Origin: Lepisosteus oculatus
Lineage: Eukaryota; Chordata; Actinopteri; Semionotiformes; Lepisosteidae
Direction: 5' to 3'
Length of the DNA: 64,000 nucleotides
Assembly: GCF_040954835.1 (NCBI RefSeq)
Contig: NC_090698.1
Coordinates: 7,004,501 to 7,068,500, forward strand
Shown here: positions 39,090-52,600 of the stretch, piece after piece
Layout: each line of letters begins with the position of its first letter
Numbering within the stretch: the first letter of the stretch is position 1
Made by a program: the position numbers and the translations under genes
The notes under the pieces: model-generated
Seen by the model: only the letters and a program-made list of their open reading frames with translations
Told to the model about the DNA's origin: nothing
Database searches by the model: none

Positions 39090-40520
39090 GCTTCTGGCTC
39101 CTCGGTTTTGAAACATGCTTTCACACAAGTGCTGTGAACCTGCAGAGTGTCAGACTCAATGGCCTTCTTCTTCTTGCAAGTTTTTTGGTGTGTCACTTGG
39201 CTTGCCTTGGCGTCCTTAAGGCTGGTTTTCCCTTGCAAGCTTCTCCTTGACGAAAGTCTTTTTTGCACGCAGCCCGGTGCTGTCATGTGAGAGCTGTAGC
39301 AAAAATACAGGAAACAAAGACGAGAGCAAAGGAATGCAAAGGTAGCTCTGCCCCCGTAATTTATTTTTTAAGTCAAACAAACAAGTTTATATTGAAGTAT
39401 ATTAAACTGTAAAATCTACACTTTGCTTCTGCTGTTTAAGCCAATCAAATATATTAGAGATATAATTATTAATAGAACATAGTGATAACATGCTAAGGAA
39501 TGTTACATAGTGAGAAAGGCCAAGTCCTCATAACCTCAATCAAGTGCAGTATACCGTGTGCCACACATCTAAAAAAAAACACAAGTGGACCTCAGAACCT
39601 CAGAAACAGAGCAAGGAGGCATGTGTGCTGGGTGTCAGGAGGCGCATGGAGTCAGAAGGAGCAGATCAGCCGGGTTAATGAATTGCAGCTCTCAGAAACC
39701 CTGAGTCTTTGAGTTGAGCCGCAGTAAAGTGCCAGAGAGCTGGCGTTTGAAATACGGAGCACATGACCAGTTTACAGACGCCCTCTCTTACAGCACAGGG
39801 TACAAAGGTCAGCTTGGTGAGTTGCAGAGACTTGGTGGGATGTGCCCTGGTAAAAACGGGGTTCTCTGGTGTAAGCTGGCACGGCACAGCATGGCACAGC
39901 TTAGCACAGCACAGTGAAGCGGAGGAGTTGCTGTTGTGAAGTATGAGGCAACTTACGGCAATGAGCCCTAGGGAGCTCTCTGCTTTCTTCTGCTCCCATT
40001 GGGTTTTAGCCTAATTTCCTCTAACTAGCTGAAAAAAGGGAAACACAAACGACACACATCCAGGCGTATTAGGACTGAAGCCGGCCTGGCCCGGCCCAGC
40101 CACATCCCTCCCCAGCTCTCTCTCTGTTCCCGTCCCATCACGTGCAACTGGACGGAGGTGCCTCCTCTTCGATACCCTGGCGTGTCTGGAGGTTGGGCTC
40201 CTATCGGTCTGCCTGTGGTGGTGGCGTTAGTGGACTGGGTGCCCGAAGGCTGAAGCCAAGGGAAGATTCTTTCAAGATATGCCTGAATGAGATCCTCAGA
40301 TTGACTAGTTTCTAGCTACCAAACCAAGCAGAAGGGATTGAACCAAGGGCTTGAATTTAAGACCGTTAACGTTCTGTATTGTTGAAAGGTCTGATACACT
40401 TGCCTCATACTCAGTCAGTCAGCTGCAGCTGGTGTGTCCAGACCCCAGCTGGATTGTACAAGTCATGTGACTTCATTTAGTAGCTCCTTATCTCTGTCTT
40501 AGTCCTCCTGGCAAGCTCAC
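39090..40520. other. Intergenic stretch upstream of the mucin gene
   Basis: No exon recognised. A short imperfect 'ggcacagc' tandem lies at 39879-39913. Confidence 0.4.
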
Positions 40521-40529
40521 TGCACACGT

Positions 40530-40593
40530 GCAATAAACCTGGGCCCAGCCCTGGCTGGGTACCTCACCATCACACTGTGGGGTAATGTTTAAT
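40530..40593 (+). promoter_or_regulatory. CDX-like and HNF1-like motif pair upstream of the mucin start
   Basis: GCAATAAA (40530-40537) is a CDX-type homeobox motif. GGTAATGTTTAAT (40581-40593) matches the HNF1 palindrome GTTAATNATTAAC at 9 of 12 fixed positions. They lie 160 and about 100-109 bases before the ATG. The same two motifs occur in the same order before the second mucin-like start at 57542. Function is inferred. Confidence 0.4.
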
Positions 40594-40689
40594 CAGAGGT
40601 GCTAAAGCTCACTGTTAACCTGTCACGCAGGCAGAATAGCTCCAGCCTCAAGGGTGGACACCGGCACAGACCTGCATCTCCCAGGAAAC

Positions 40690-43600
40690 ATGGCACCCCG
40701 ATCCCACAGGGCCCAGATATTCTTCTACCTGCTCCTGTGGGTTGTAGGTAAGACCATCTGTCTCGATGCCTTCTTGCCTGGGCATTGCAGAGAGAGGGGT
40801 GGAGGATTGAGTGGGCTTTTAAAGCCTTCAGAAACATCGGGATGAGTGGACATTTTGAAGGGCTGGGATACTTTCTCTATTGTATAAGCCTCCTGCCCAT
40901 AAAAATATCAGTGCTTGAAGTGGGGACGGGAGACGATTGTCTTTGCTGCTATGAAACGGGCAAAGAAACAGTTCATATGTGAGAGTCTGGGAATTGTGGG
41001 AGCTGGAAGAACAGTATGGTAAAATTGGGGACTGACTGTGGAATGATGAAATTTAGAGAAATGCTGGAAGTGTGGCTATAAGCATCCTTGTGAGAACGAC
41101 ATCTTCTACAATTCGGACAGAATGGCGAGTTACAAAATAAGAATACTATGTGTACCTACAACTTACTCAAACCCCATTAGTCTTTTGTACTATTACAACA
41201 ACATCATTATTAAATACAGCTGGGCCTTGATCTGTCAGCAGCAAGTTTATTGGAAAACGGCCATAACAAAACGACTAACATTTATCCAAAGTAGTGTATC
41301 TGGAAATACTATGTGGTAAAAAGTACGGTCAATTTAACAAAACATATATATGTAAAAACGTTAGAAAAGATAGTGAAATACACTTAAGAACAGATATTCA
41401 CACAGATATGGATAGTGAGCAGATTGTAGTTTCTCGAAAAGAGGAGGGGTGTAACCCCCATGTCCTGGCTAAATTTCCCATTGGCCTTTACCAATCATGG
41501 CCTCCTTATAATCCCCATCTCTGAATTGGTTTCATTACTCTGTTCTCCTCCCCACTGAGAGCTGGTGTGGGGGGAGAGTACTGGTGCACTATGGCTGTTA
41601 TCGCATCATCCAGGTGGGGCTGCACACTGGTGGTGGTGGAGCGGATCCCCATTACCTGTAAAGAGCTTTCAGTGGAGTGTCCAGGAAAGCGCTATATAAG
41701 TGTAAGCAATTATTATTAATTATCATTGTAATAAGTTAATAAACATTAGTCATGGGGGCATATGCATCTACATATCCTGTATTTCCACTACTTTTTATAT
41801 AAATTATTAAATGATGTTTTCAAGAGAGCAAGAGTCCATGTGTCCAAGGACATTTATTACTTTTTCTTTGTGCTCAGTATTGGACAGTACAGTAGCTCTT
41901 TCAGCTTTCGATTTCAAAGTTAGTTCTTGATCAAGGATTCATTTCTGCCAGATTAGTCTGGAACCCAAGTATGTCAGCGATGAGAATTAATAACACAGAA
42001 AGGAACTAAAGCTGGAAAATAAATTTCCAAACATTTCAGTTCTGGCACTATGTAGCTCAGAGAGAGAGAGGGAATCAGAGCTCATGACACCAGTACAGAA
42101 GAGAGAAACATTCACTGGCTTTAACAGGAAATTTATAGAACAGTGCACCACCAAAAACACATCATAGGAATCGTAGCGGAAGGTTGTGGATTGATAACCC
42201 AGGTAAGAGACTGCTGTTGTCCCCTTGAGCACAGCAGTTCACCTGAGTTCCAGTAAAATACGCAGTTGTATAAATGGGTACGATATGTAAATCACCTTGG
42301 ACAAAAGCTTCAGCGAAATAAATTAGCTCCTCCCACACACAAACAAGCTCAAGGCAGCTGGGAATGTGGTTGGCCAGGGGCCTCGGGGGCAGAGAGAGGG
42401 GTCAGGGAGACTCAGGAGAGAAAGCTCAGAATCGTCTGCTATGACACCCAAGAGTGTCAGGGGCAGTTCTTTCCGGGCCCTATGCAGATGACACAATCCG
42501 GAGTAGTGAGGAAACACTGGGGGAAAAGTCATGCAGGAGAACAGATGCGGGGAATGAGGCAGAACGAGGAAGGACTGGAGAGCCCTTAAGAGGAGAGGTA
42601 GCAATCGTGACAAAGAGAAGGCCACACAATGTGAATATACAATAGCTCCCATGGTGTGGCAAAAAGAGATTCAAACTTACCTTTTGCAAACGATTCACGG
42701 AAACCAGTACAGGGCACAGGCACAAAATAAAAAGAGGCATGAAAATATCCTGGGAAACACTGGACTTACATCAGGGTTCCCTTCCACATGTCTTTGCCCA
42801 ACTTGATTTTTAGTGAAGCAGAAATGTACATATTTCATAATTTACCCTTTCTTAGCTGTTGGGTGAACACATGTAGAGAACTACCATTGATTAAAAGAGC
42901 TGTGGTAGCTCAGATGGCAGGGGCATCTAGCTCTTGACTGGAAAGACCTGGGTTCAATGATGGAGCTTGCTCTAATTCCTTTCAGATGGTTCCCAGGTCC
43001 ACTCAGCCTGCTTTCCAAATGAGTACTGGGGGTTAATATTTCTGGGGGTAATAGACCTGCTGGAGTGTGATGCTGACCACATCACCTGTGGTGTCAGATG
43101 GTTGAGAAAAATAGTGGCCCTTGCCCCCATTCCCCCATGGGCCTTTATGGCCTGAAAAGGGGACCTAACCTACCTAACATTTATTAATATTTAGTACAGA
43201 AGCTTATGAGAGCCACAGAGGAAAATAATATCTCATTTATACAAGATAGTGTTTCCTTTATATGAGAAAAATATCTCATTTATATAAGAAAATTATAGCA
43301 TTCGTATGAGAAAATTATAGCATTCATATGAGAAAAGTATCTCATTTATACAAGAAGATTATTGCGTTTAAATGCAATAGTTAATTTGTGAACAATGTTG
43401 CCTGTTGCCTACTATATTAATACTGTATATTGGATTGTACTTTATATGTAATTATACTATCCCATGCAATGAACCATTGACTTTAACAACAATAGAATAT
43501 CATCACACTTTTCTTATTGGAAAAAAAATCTAAAGGAGCACATGTTCTATCTTTTATATACAGTACATGAAGTACAACACCGTGTCAGTAGACATTCCCA

Positions 43601-46600
43601 GGTTAAACGTATTGTTTTGCCGTTTCTGTGACCCAGTAGAAATGACATGGCTTTCCAAATGTGTGGTGCTCTTAATGTGAAGCTGCAGAAACGTGTCCTG
43701 TACATAGGTTTTGCCTACTCTTTAAACATTGAACAGAACACATTAACGATGACTTGACAGTCAGCTTCACATCACGAACAACATGTTTGGAAAGATGTGT
43801 CATTTCTACTTCTTACAGAAACGGCAACTTCAACAAAAGTACTCTTCCACTTTGGGTGAAGGTAGTGGAGAATCGAACAAGGACATCAGTCCAAATCTCA
43901 TCAAGACATCTCTATTACAAATTATTTTAGCAAATCAAACCATGTTGACATCACAAAAATGTTATTTTCTTTGACAGATGATAAATACTATTTGTGATTT
44001 AATAGGTAAGTGATAAAATGAGAAAAATACTGTGGAGAAATTACACCTTAAGCATAGTGACTACTCCTTAAGTACACTGCTTAGCAGGATGTTAACCTGA
44101 CTGGATATAAAATACATCTTCAGAGTATACTAATATATAATAATTTGCTTACATTATATTACAGGTCATGGGGCAGCAACTGTAGATGTAAAGTCAACAG
44201 CTAATTTAATTGAATATACTGACAAAAATACACCTTTCATTTCCTTTGCAGAGATATTCCCAAAGACTGCTGATTCTACACACGTAGCAACTTCTATCCT
44301 TTATACCAGTGATGCTACTTCCTCTACTGACACACAGCCTACAGTCACTCCCTTTCCTGGAACAACAACTGATGTATCTTCCTTTACTGAAACACAGACT
44401 ACAGTCACTCCTTCTCCTGGAACAACAAGTGATGTTACTTCCTCCCCTGAAACACAGACAACAGTCACTCCTTCTCCTGGAACAACAACTGATGTATCTT
44501 CCTCTCCTGAAACACAGACAACAGTCACTCCTTTTCCTGGAACAACCAGTGATGTTACTTCCTCTCCTGAAACACAGACAACAGTCACTACTTTTCCTGG
44601 AACAACAACTGATGTATCTTCCTCTACTGAAACACAGACTACAGTCACTCTTTCTCCTGGAACAACAACTGATGTATCTTCCTCTACTGAAACACAGACT
44701 ACAGTCACTCTTTCTCCTGGAACAACAACTGATGTATCTTCCTCTACTGAAACACAGACTACAGTCACTCTTTCTCCTGGAACAACCAGTGATGTTACTT
44801 CCTCTACTGAAACACAGACAACAGTCACTCCCCTTCCTGAAACAACAACTGATGTATCTTCCTCTACTGAAACAAAGACTACAGTCACTCCTTCTCCTGG
44901 AACAACAACTGATCTATCTTCCTCTACTGAAACTCAGACTACAGTCACTCCTTCTCCTGGAACAACCAGTGATGTATCTTCCTCTACTGAAACACATACA
45001 ACAGTCACACCTTTTCCTGGAACAACAACTGATGTATCTTCCTCTACTGAAACACAGACTACAGTCACTCCTTCTCCTGGAACAACAACTGATCTATCTT
45101 CCTCTACTGAAACTCAGACTACAGTCACTCCCCTTCCTGAAACAACAACTGATGTATCTTCCTCTACTGAAACAAAGACTACAGTCACTCCCTTTCCTGG
45201 AACAACAACTGATGTATCTTCCTCTACTGAAACACAGACTACAGTCACTCTTTCTCCTGGAACAACAACTGATGTATCTTCCTCTACTGAAACACAGACT
45301 ACAGTCACACCTTTTCCTGGAACAACAACTGATGTATCTTCCTCTACTGAAACACAGACTACAGTCACTCCCTTTCCTGGAACAACCAGTGATGTATCTT
45401 CCTCTACTGAAACACAGACTACAGTCACTCCTTCTCCTGGAACAACAACTGATGTATCTTCCTCTACTGAAACACAGACTACAGTCACTCCCTTTCCTGG
45501 AACAACCAGTGATGTATCTTCCTCTACTGAAACACAGACTACAGTCACTCTTTCTCCTGGAACAACCAGTGATGTTCCTTCCTCTACTGAAACACAGACA
45601 ACAGTCACTCCCCTTCCTGAAACAACAACTGATGTATCTTCCTCTACTGAAACAAAGACTACAGTCACTCCCTTTCCTGGAACAACAACTGATGTATCTT
45701 CCTCTACTGAAACACAGACTACAGTCACTCCCTTTCCTGGAACAACAACTGATGTATCTTCCTCTACTGAAACACAGACTACAGTCACTCTTTCTCCTGG
45801 AACAACCAGTGATGTTCCTTCCTCTACTGAAACACAGACAACAGTCACTCCCCTTCCTGAAACAACAACTGATGTATCTTCCTCTACTGAAACACAGACT
45901 ACAGTCACTCCTTTTCCTGGAACAACAACTGATGTATCTTCCTCTACTGAAACACAGACTACAGTCACTCCTTTTCCTGGAACAACAACTGATGTATCTT
46001 CCTCTACTGAAACACAGACTACAGTCACTCTTTCTCCTGGAACAACAACTGATGTATCTTCCTCTACTGAAACCCAGACTACAGTCACTCTTTCTCCTGG
46101 AACAACAACTGATGTATCTTCCTCTACTGAAACCCAGACTACAGTCACTCCCTTTCCTGGAACAATAAGTGATGTATCTTCCTCTACTGAAATCCAGACT
46201 ACAGTCACTCTTTCTCCTGGAACAACAACTGATGTATCTTCCTCTACTGAAACACAGACTACAGTCACTCTTTCTCCTGGAACAACCAGTGATGTGTCTT
46301 CCTCTACTGAAACACAGACTACAGCCACTCTTTCTCCTGGAACAACCAGTGATGTATCTTCCTCTACTGAAACACAGACTACAGTCACTCTTTCTCCTGG
46401 AACAACCAGTGATGTGTCTTCCTCTACTGAAACCCAGACTACAGTCACTCCCTTTCCTGGAACAACAACTGATGTATCTTCCTCTACTGAAACACAGACT
46501 ACAGCCACTCTTTCTCCTGGAACAACAACTGATGTATCTTCCTCTACTGAAACACAGACTACAGTCACTCCTTCTCCTGGAACAACAACTGATGTATCTT

Positions 46601-49600
46601 CCTCTACTGAAACACAGACAACAGTCACTCTTTCTCCTGGAACAACAACTGATGTATCTTCCTCTACTGAAACACAGACTACAGTCACTCCCTTTCCTGG
46701 AACAACAACTGATGTATCTTCCTCTACTGAAACACAGACTACAGTCACTCCCTTTCCTGGAACAACAACTGATGTATTTTCCTCTACTGAAACACAGACT
46801 ACAGTCACTCTCTCTCCTGGAACAACCAGTGATGTGTCTTCCTCTACTGAAACACACACTACAGTCACTCCTTCTCCTGGAACAACAACTGATGTATCTT
46901 CCTCTACTGAAACCCAGACTACAGTCACTCCCTTTCCTGGAACAACAACTGATGTATCTTCCTCTACTGAAACCCAGACTTCAGTCACTCCCTTTCCTGG
47001 AACAACAACTGATGTATCTTCCTCTACTGAAACACAGACTACAGTCACTCTTTCTCCTGGAACAACAACTGATGTATCTTCCTCTACTGAAACACAGACT
47101 ACAGTCACTCCCTTTCCTGGAACAACCAGTGATGTATCTTTCTCTACTGAAACCCAGACTACAGTCACTCCCTTTCCTGGAACAACAACTGATGTATCTT
47201 CCTCTACTGAAACACAGACTACAGTCACACCTTTTCCTGGAACAACAACTGATGTATCTTCCTCTACTGAAACACAGACTACAGTCACTCCCTTTCCTGG
47301 AACAACCAGTGATGTATCTTCCTCTACTGAAACCCAGACTACAGTCACTCCTTCTCCTGGAACAACAACTGATGTATCTTCCTCTACTGAAACACAGACT
47401 ACAGTCACTCCCTTTCCTGGAACAACCAGTGATGTATCTTTCTCTACTGAAACCCAGACTACAGTCACTCCCTTTCCTGGAACAACAACTGATGTATCTT
47501 CCTCTACTGAAACACAGACTACAGTCACACCTTTTCCTGGAACAACAACTGATGTATCTTCCTCTACTGAAATCCAGACTACAGTCACTCCCTTTCCTGG
47601 AACAACCAGTGATGTATCTTTCTCTACTGAAACCCAGACTACAGTCACTCCCTTTCCTGGAACAACAACTAATGTATCTTCCTCTACTGAAACACAGACT
47701 ACAGTCACACCTTTTCCTGGAACAACAACTGATGTATCTTCCTCTACTGAAACACAGACTACAGTCACTCCCTTTCCTGGAACAACAACTGATGTATCTT
47801 CCTCTACTGAAACACAGACTACAGTCACTCTTTCTCCTGGCACAACCAGTGATGTTACTTCCTCTCCTGACACACAGACTACCCTCAGTGCTTCTCCTCA
47901 CACAACCCTGTACCCCAGTCACACCACTACTCATGTCACATTCAGTACTGTCAGACCAACTACAGAGGAGCCAACTACCCCAGGAAAGCCTGAAGAACAT
48001 ACAACTCCAAATGTCTGTAACAATGGTGGCACATATGTAAACAATATGTGCGTCTGTCATCCGAATTTCGAGGGCAAGTTTTGTGATGTTCTAGCAGGAA
48101 CTGTTTCTGTCGGTGAGTAAATGATCTTCTGACCTTACAGATGAAAAACCTGTCTGCGCCTTCCTTAATTTTCACTATGAAGAAGGCTTTCAGGTCCCTT
48201 ATCTGCAAGGCACAAGTGTGAGGAATGATTTGAATTTGCCCCTAAAATGCAAAAGTTAATGTATCATGTGTTACAACTTTATTTTATTTAATATTGTTAG
48301 GTATTTCAGCTCCCTCCTCTTTGATCCCCCAGTTTTGCTTACTTGGAAAATGTATCAACAAGTCTACAGAGCTACTTGGCAGACAGCTTTCTACCATAAG
48401 CAACTAGTGGCAATCATTTAATTTTTATGATTGTACAATTATCAAAAGATTTCAGATGCAATGCAAGTTACAATGTCACATCATGTAATGCAACCAGTGC
48501 ACTTTGTAGTTCTTTTCACCATTAAGCCCTCTGTCCTTGATGCTATTATCACTAATGTCTAAACTTGATCACAACAATTATTTCTAGTGTACTATGCAGC
48601 ATTGGACATCTGCTGAGAGAGACTCACAGATCTGGAAAATATATTTCGGGACCCTCTTTAGGTTTTGATGCACTGTACAAGCACTGTACAAGAGTGGCAT
48701 AGGTCAAACTCTCCACATGGCCATATTGCTACAATCTGACAAGTTTCACCTACATGTTTTAGACAATAACATTAAGAAAGCTTTTAAAAACACAACAGCA
48801 CCGATTTCCAAAGCCAGATGAACATAAAACTATCACATGAGTAAAAGCAGATCTGAGTCAACGTTCCCTTTATTTCAGTTTCCCACACTACGATAACCTG
48901 TATTTATATGACACCTTTTTTCTAACATAGTCCATGCTGGAAAATACCTGCTGTTTTAACACTTTTCCTATTGTAAATGCTGGTTGATTTTACAGCTTTG
49001 GTCTAAAATTAAGAATCTGGTGTCCTGAACTGTATGTAGAGCTGTTCCTAACTGTGGAATATTAGTCCTGTTTAGCTGTGTGGTACAGTATGAAAACCAA
49101 TTAAGCAAACTTCTTTCCACACATTTGTTACAGATACCTATGAAAGGACAGCAAACGTGACAGTGAAGATAGACCAAAACTACACACAGGAACTGAGCAA
49201 CCCATCGTCATTAGAATACAGTACATTTGTAAACAACTTCACGAAGCAGGTGAGGAACCAAATGACGGGGCTGGGATCTCTGAATGTCAACAAAGCTGGA
49301 GGGAATTTAGATTTCATATTCACATGTGAATAACAGGTGTGAATGAAGACCAAACTGTGTTTTGTTTTTTTGCCAAAAGGCCCGATCAGTTATGATGGAC
49401 CTAACCCTCAAGAGTGAAGATAGATTTCTCTCTGGTTCATGCCATTGATAAACTCTTTCTAATCTCCTGCAGATGGACAACGTTTACAAGAATATTAGGA
49501 ATTACAAAGGGGTGGAGATTCTGAAAATCAGGTACTGTGTCCTCGTGCTCTGCTATCTTAGAGAAAAAGCCCCATAGCTTCCAGAACACAAGAAGGGATC

Positions 49601-52600
49601 CAGTGGGTACGAAACTACTTAAGTGTGAGATGTAAAGTGAAGCAACGGGGTTTGTGTTCAGGTTTGTGTGTGCAGATTTGCTGTAATCGCAGACTGTGAT
49701 GAGTTCTGTCACCCGGACGTTTCCTCTTCCTTCACTCCAAGTTTTCTGAATATCCTGTCGGGGGAAGGAAATACACTGCAATCCTGAAACAACACGAGAT
49801 ATTTGAAAGGAATGCACCCTTTACATTTGAGGCTTTATATCTTGGCAAACTGGATTTTGATTGGAGAGGAACTGACGAATATTGGTTTGGAATCCTTATA
49901 TCAGCAGGGAAGAAAGCTGTAACAAGAAAGTGGCTTCTCCCAGATTTCCCAACCATTAATGATCCGATTGAATTAATAAAGGAAATATATATCATGGAAA
50001 AAATTGCATTTTCACTAAAATTACAAATGAAACAAATGGTCAAATATTGGTCTAGATGGGTTCAGTACATGAAACCTTTAAGGTTGGATTTTGTTGAGAT
50101 ACAAAAAAACTGATCTCCTCCCATTTCATATTCATAAATGTATGTATCGGCCTTCTTTTGAATGTATACTGTATATGAATGTAGTTCGTAACTGAATGTA
50201 GTTTTGTTTAAAAGTTATATAATTGTAAAATACTAGGGGAACAAACAGGAATAGACCATTTTTGCCTGTGATGTAAGGCTGAATAACGGTGGGTTATATG
50301 TAAAATGGTATTGTTTTGTTCTCTAAAATAAAAATATAAAAAAAACAACAACACGAGATGCAGGTAGAACTGGAACCTCATGACGCCATTACATTCATGA
50401 TCACCTTCTTCTGTTCACGCACACAGCAAGGGCAGCATTGTTGTGGACTACGAAGTCATCCTAGAGATAAAGAACGGAAACGATGCAGACGAGGTGTACC
50501 AGGAAGCGCTCGCTGAAGTGGAAACGGCTCTGGAAAAGGCGAAGAATTGCACAGGTAACATACAGCACCAGTAGCAGGTAGCAACTCTACATAAACTATA
50601 CAAGTCTCTGGTGTATAATCACATCCACCACAATTCTGTACTGATGCTGTTGTTACTGTACTTAAACGAGGGGTCAGGACTGTAATGTACCTGATGATAT
50701 TACTGTGGTTATTGTTCCTACACTAGGGAATATTAAAGCACCACACAGACACTAATTTACCTGATAATCTCCTGCTAATTTTTCTGTTTTTCACTTAGTG
50801 CTAGGTTGTGCGATACAACATCACTGTGATTCTGTATTTCCATTTCAGGACAAGTTAACTGCCTTACTTTTACTATCAAGAATTATACAGTCAGCAACAG
50901 CACGTTGAACGAAAATGGTGAGTATGTTGGGAGACAGAGAAGGAGACAGTAAAGGTGTCCGGTAGAGATGAGGAACTGGGAGAGAGGGAAAGGCTGTGTA
51001 TGCTAGTGGTCAGAACTGGGAGACTGAAAGACAGAAAGGGAGGGAGTCTGAGTGAAGCACCTACAGCTGTGAATATGTGGTATTTAACCCCAGTGTGTTC
51101 CCTCCACAGCTGTGTGTGCCAAGGTGATCCCAGAGGGTTTCAACACCTACTACACCGCTTACACAATAGATTCGAAAATAGTCTGCATTTCCCAGTGTGA
51201 CTCCAGACACAACGAGAGAAAATCCTGCAACCTGGGCACTTGTCAGGTCACCAGAGCCGGACCCACCTGCTTGTAAGCCCTTGCTTCTTCTCAGCCACCG
51301 CTGCTGGCATTATAAGCAAAATTTGTATTGCTATCAGGGAAGCCGACCAGACTGGGGAGAATGCAGTTTTAGTCAGGAATGACCTGTGTTCATCCGTCTC
51401 CAGCTCTGGAGTCTGAACACAGGGCAGCTAAAGGCTTTACTGATCATCTCCAGCTACGCAGTCATGAATTATACAGACACGTCCCAGCTCTTTGTTAAAC
51501 CCATGGGACACCAGGGCGGGTGGTGCAGATGGATGGGATGGATGGGACAGATATCACCTCTCGATCAGCATATATTTCTTGGAATTCTTTGGAATGATTT
51601 CCCCTTGAATAGAAATGAAGAGTTTTTTACTCATCAGGTTTTGCGCGTCCTTTCCTCACCTGCCACTCACCCCTCTCTCCGCAGCTGTTTGCACACGAGC
51701 TCAGAGTGGTACATGGGCAGTGACTGTAGCCTTCCTGTCAGCAAGGCTGGATTCTACACGGGAGTGGGCATCCTGGCTGTGGTCATAGTGGTCACTGTCA
51801 TCACCTTGTCCACATTCCTCGTCCTGGGCAAGAAGAAAGAAATCAGGTTTGACAATATAACAGCTACTTTTTTTCAGCAGAGTCTTGACATCTCTGCTAA
51901 GTGAGAGATAGACAGGTGAGGTGAGCCTAGCACCAGGGAAGCCTTGTTACAGAATGCAGAAATGAGACGAGAGGAAGCTGGCCTTGACTCATCCCTCTTG
52001 CCACCTCTTAGGAACCAGGACAGGAAGAACAGTCTGGTGAACCAGTGGCTGGATGATGACTTTGAGTGGCCGACGCTTAACAGGACAGACACACCAGCAG
52101 GTACTGCCCCCATGTTCTCCCTTGCCTCCTCAGCCAAGCGCGGGCGCCAAATGTCTAAACCTGCGTTTCCACTCATACGGAGCAAGATCACAGTTACTAC
52201 TGTATACCTTGTTCTCAGGTGACCTTTTCTTCCGTCTCTTTGGCTCTCATTCTCCCTTCTGTTCTTTCTCTTTACTTCTTATTGTTGTACTCCTCCCTCA
52301 TCCTTTTTTTAGGGTTTTCTCTTCTCTTGTACTTTCTGTTTTCTTTTCAGGTGTCTTCCTCTGACTCTCTTGCCTCTCTGTGTTTCGTCCGCTGCCTGTC
52401 TGTTTGTTCTGGCAGATGTGATTGAGCTTTTCACTGGCACTAGGAACGTAAGACAAGCTGATGATTCTTCTTGTTGGATGCTCACCTGCTCACTCTCTGG
52501 GTTCCAGCTGAAAGCTACAGTGCACTGTACGGAAAGTCCCAGGACCTGCCCTACAATGCCCAGAGTTCCACAATCTTCAGAAACCCCAGTTCTTACTTTG

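Larger units (their letters stand above)
40748..44164 (+). other. Mucin intron 1 (repeat-rich)
   Basis: A phase-1 intron of 3.4 kb. It holds 'TATATAGCG' repeat copy 4 (41435-41725, inverted), SINE fragments (42165-42330 and 42895-43185) and a short AT-rich tandem array (43205-43375). No additional exon is needed, since exon 1 joins exon 2 in frame. Confidence 0.75.

Noticed and set aside
44309-46168. Plus-strand 619-codon frame (LLPLLKHRLQSL repeats) and its continuation 46169-48040
   Set aside because: A shifted reading of the mucin VNTR. The genuine frame is the one entering from the acceptor at 44165 and leaving through the EGF-like module at 48112.
45094-48060. Minus-strand Cys/Ser/Arg-rich frames (SRGRYISCCSRKGSDCSLCF repeats) resembling a cysteine-rich or keratin-associated protein
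   Set aside because: Antisense shadow of the 60-bp VNTR. It has no start, splice or domain support.
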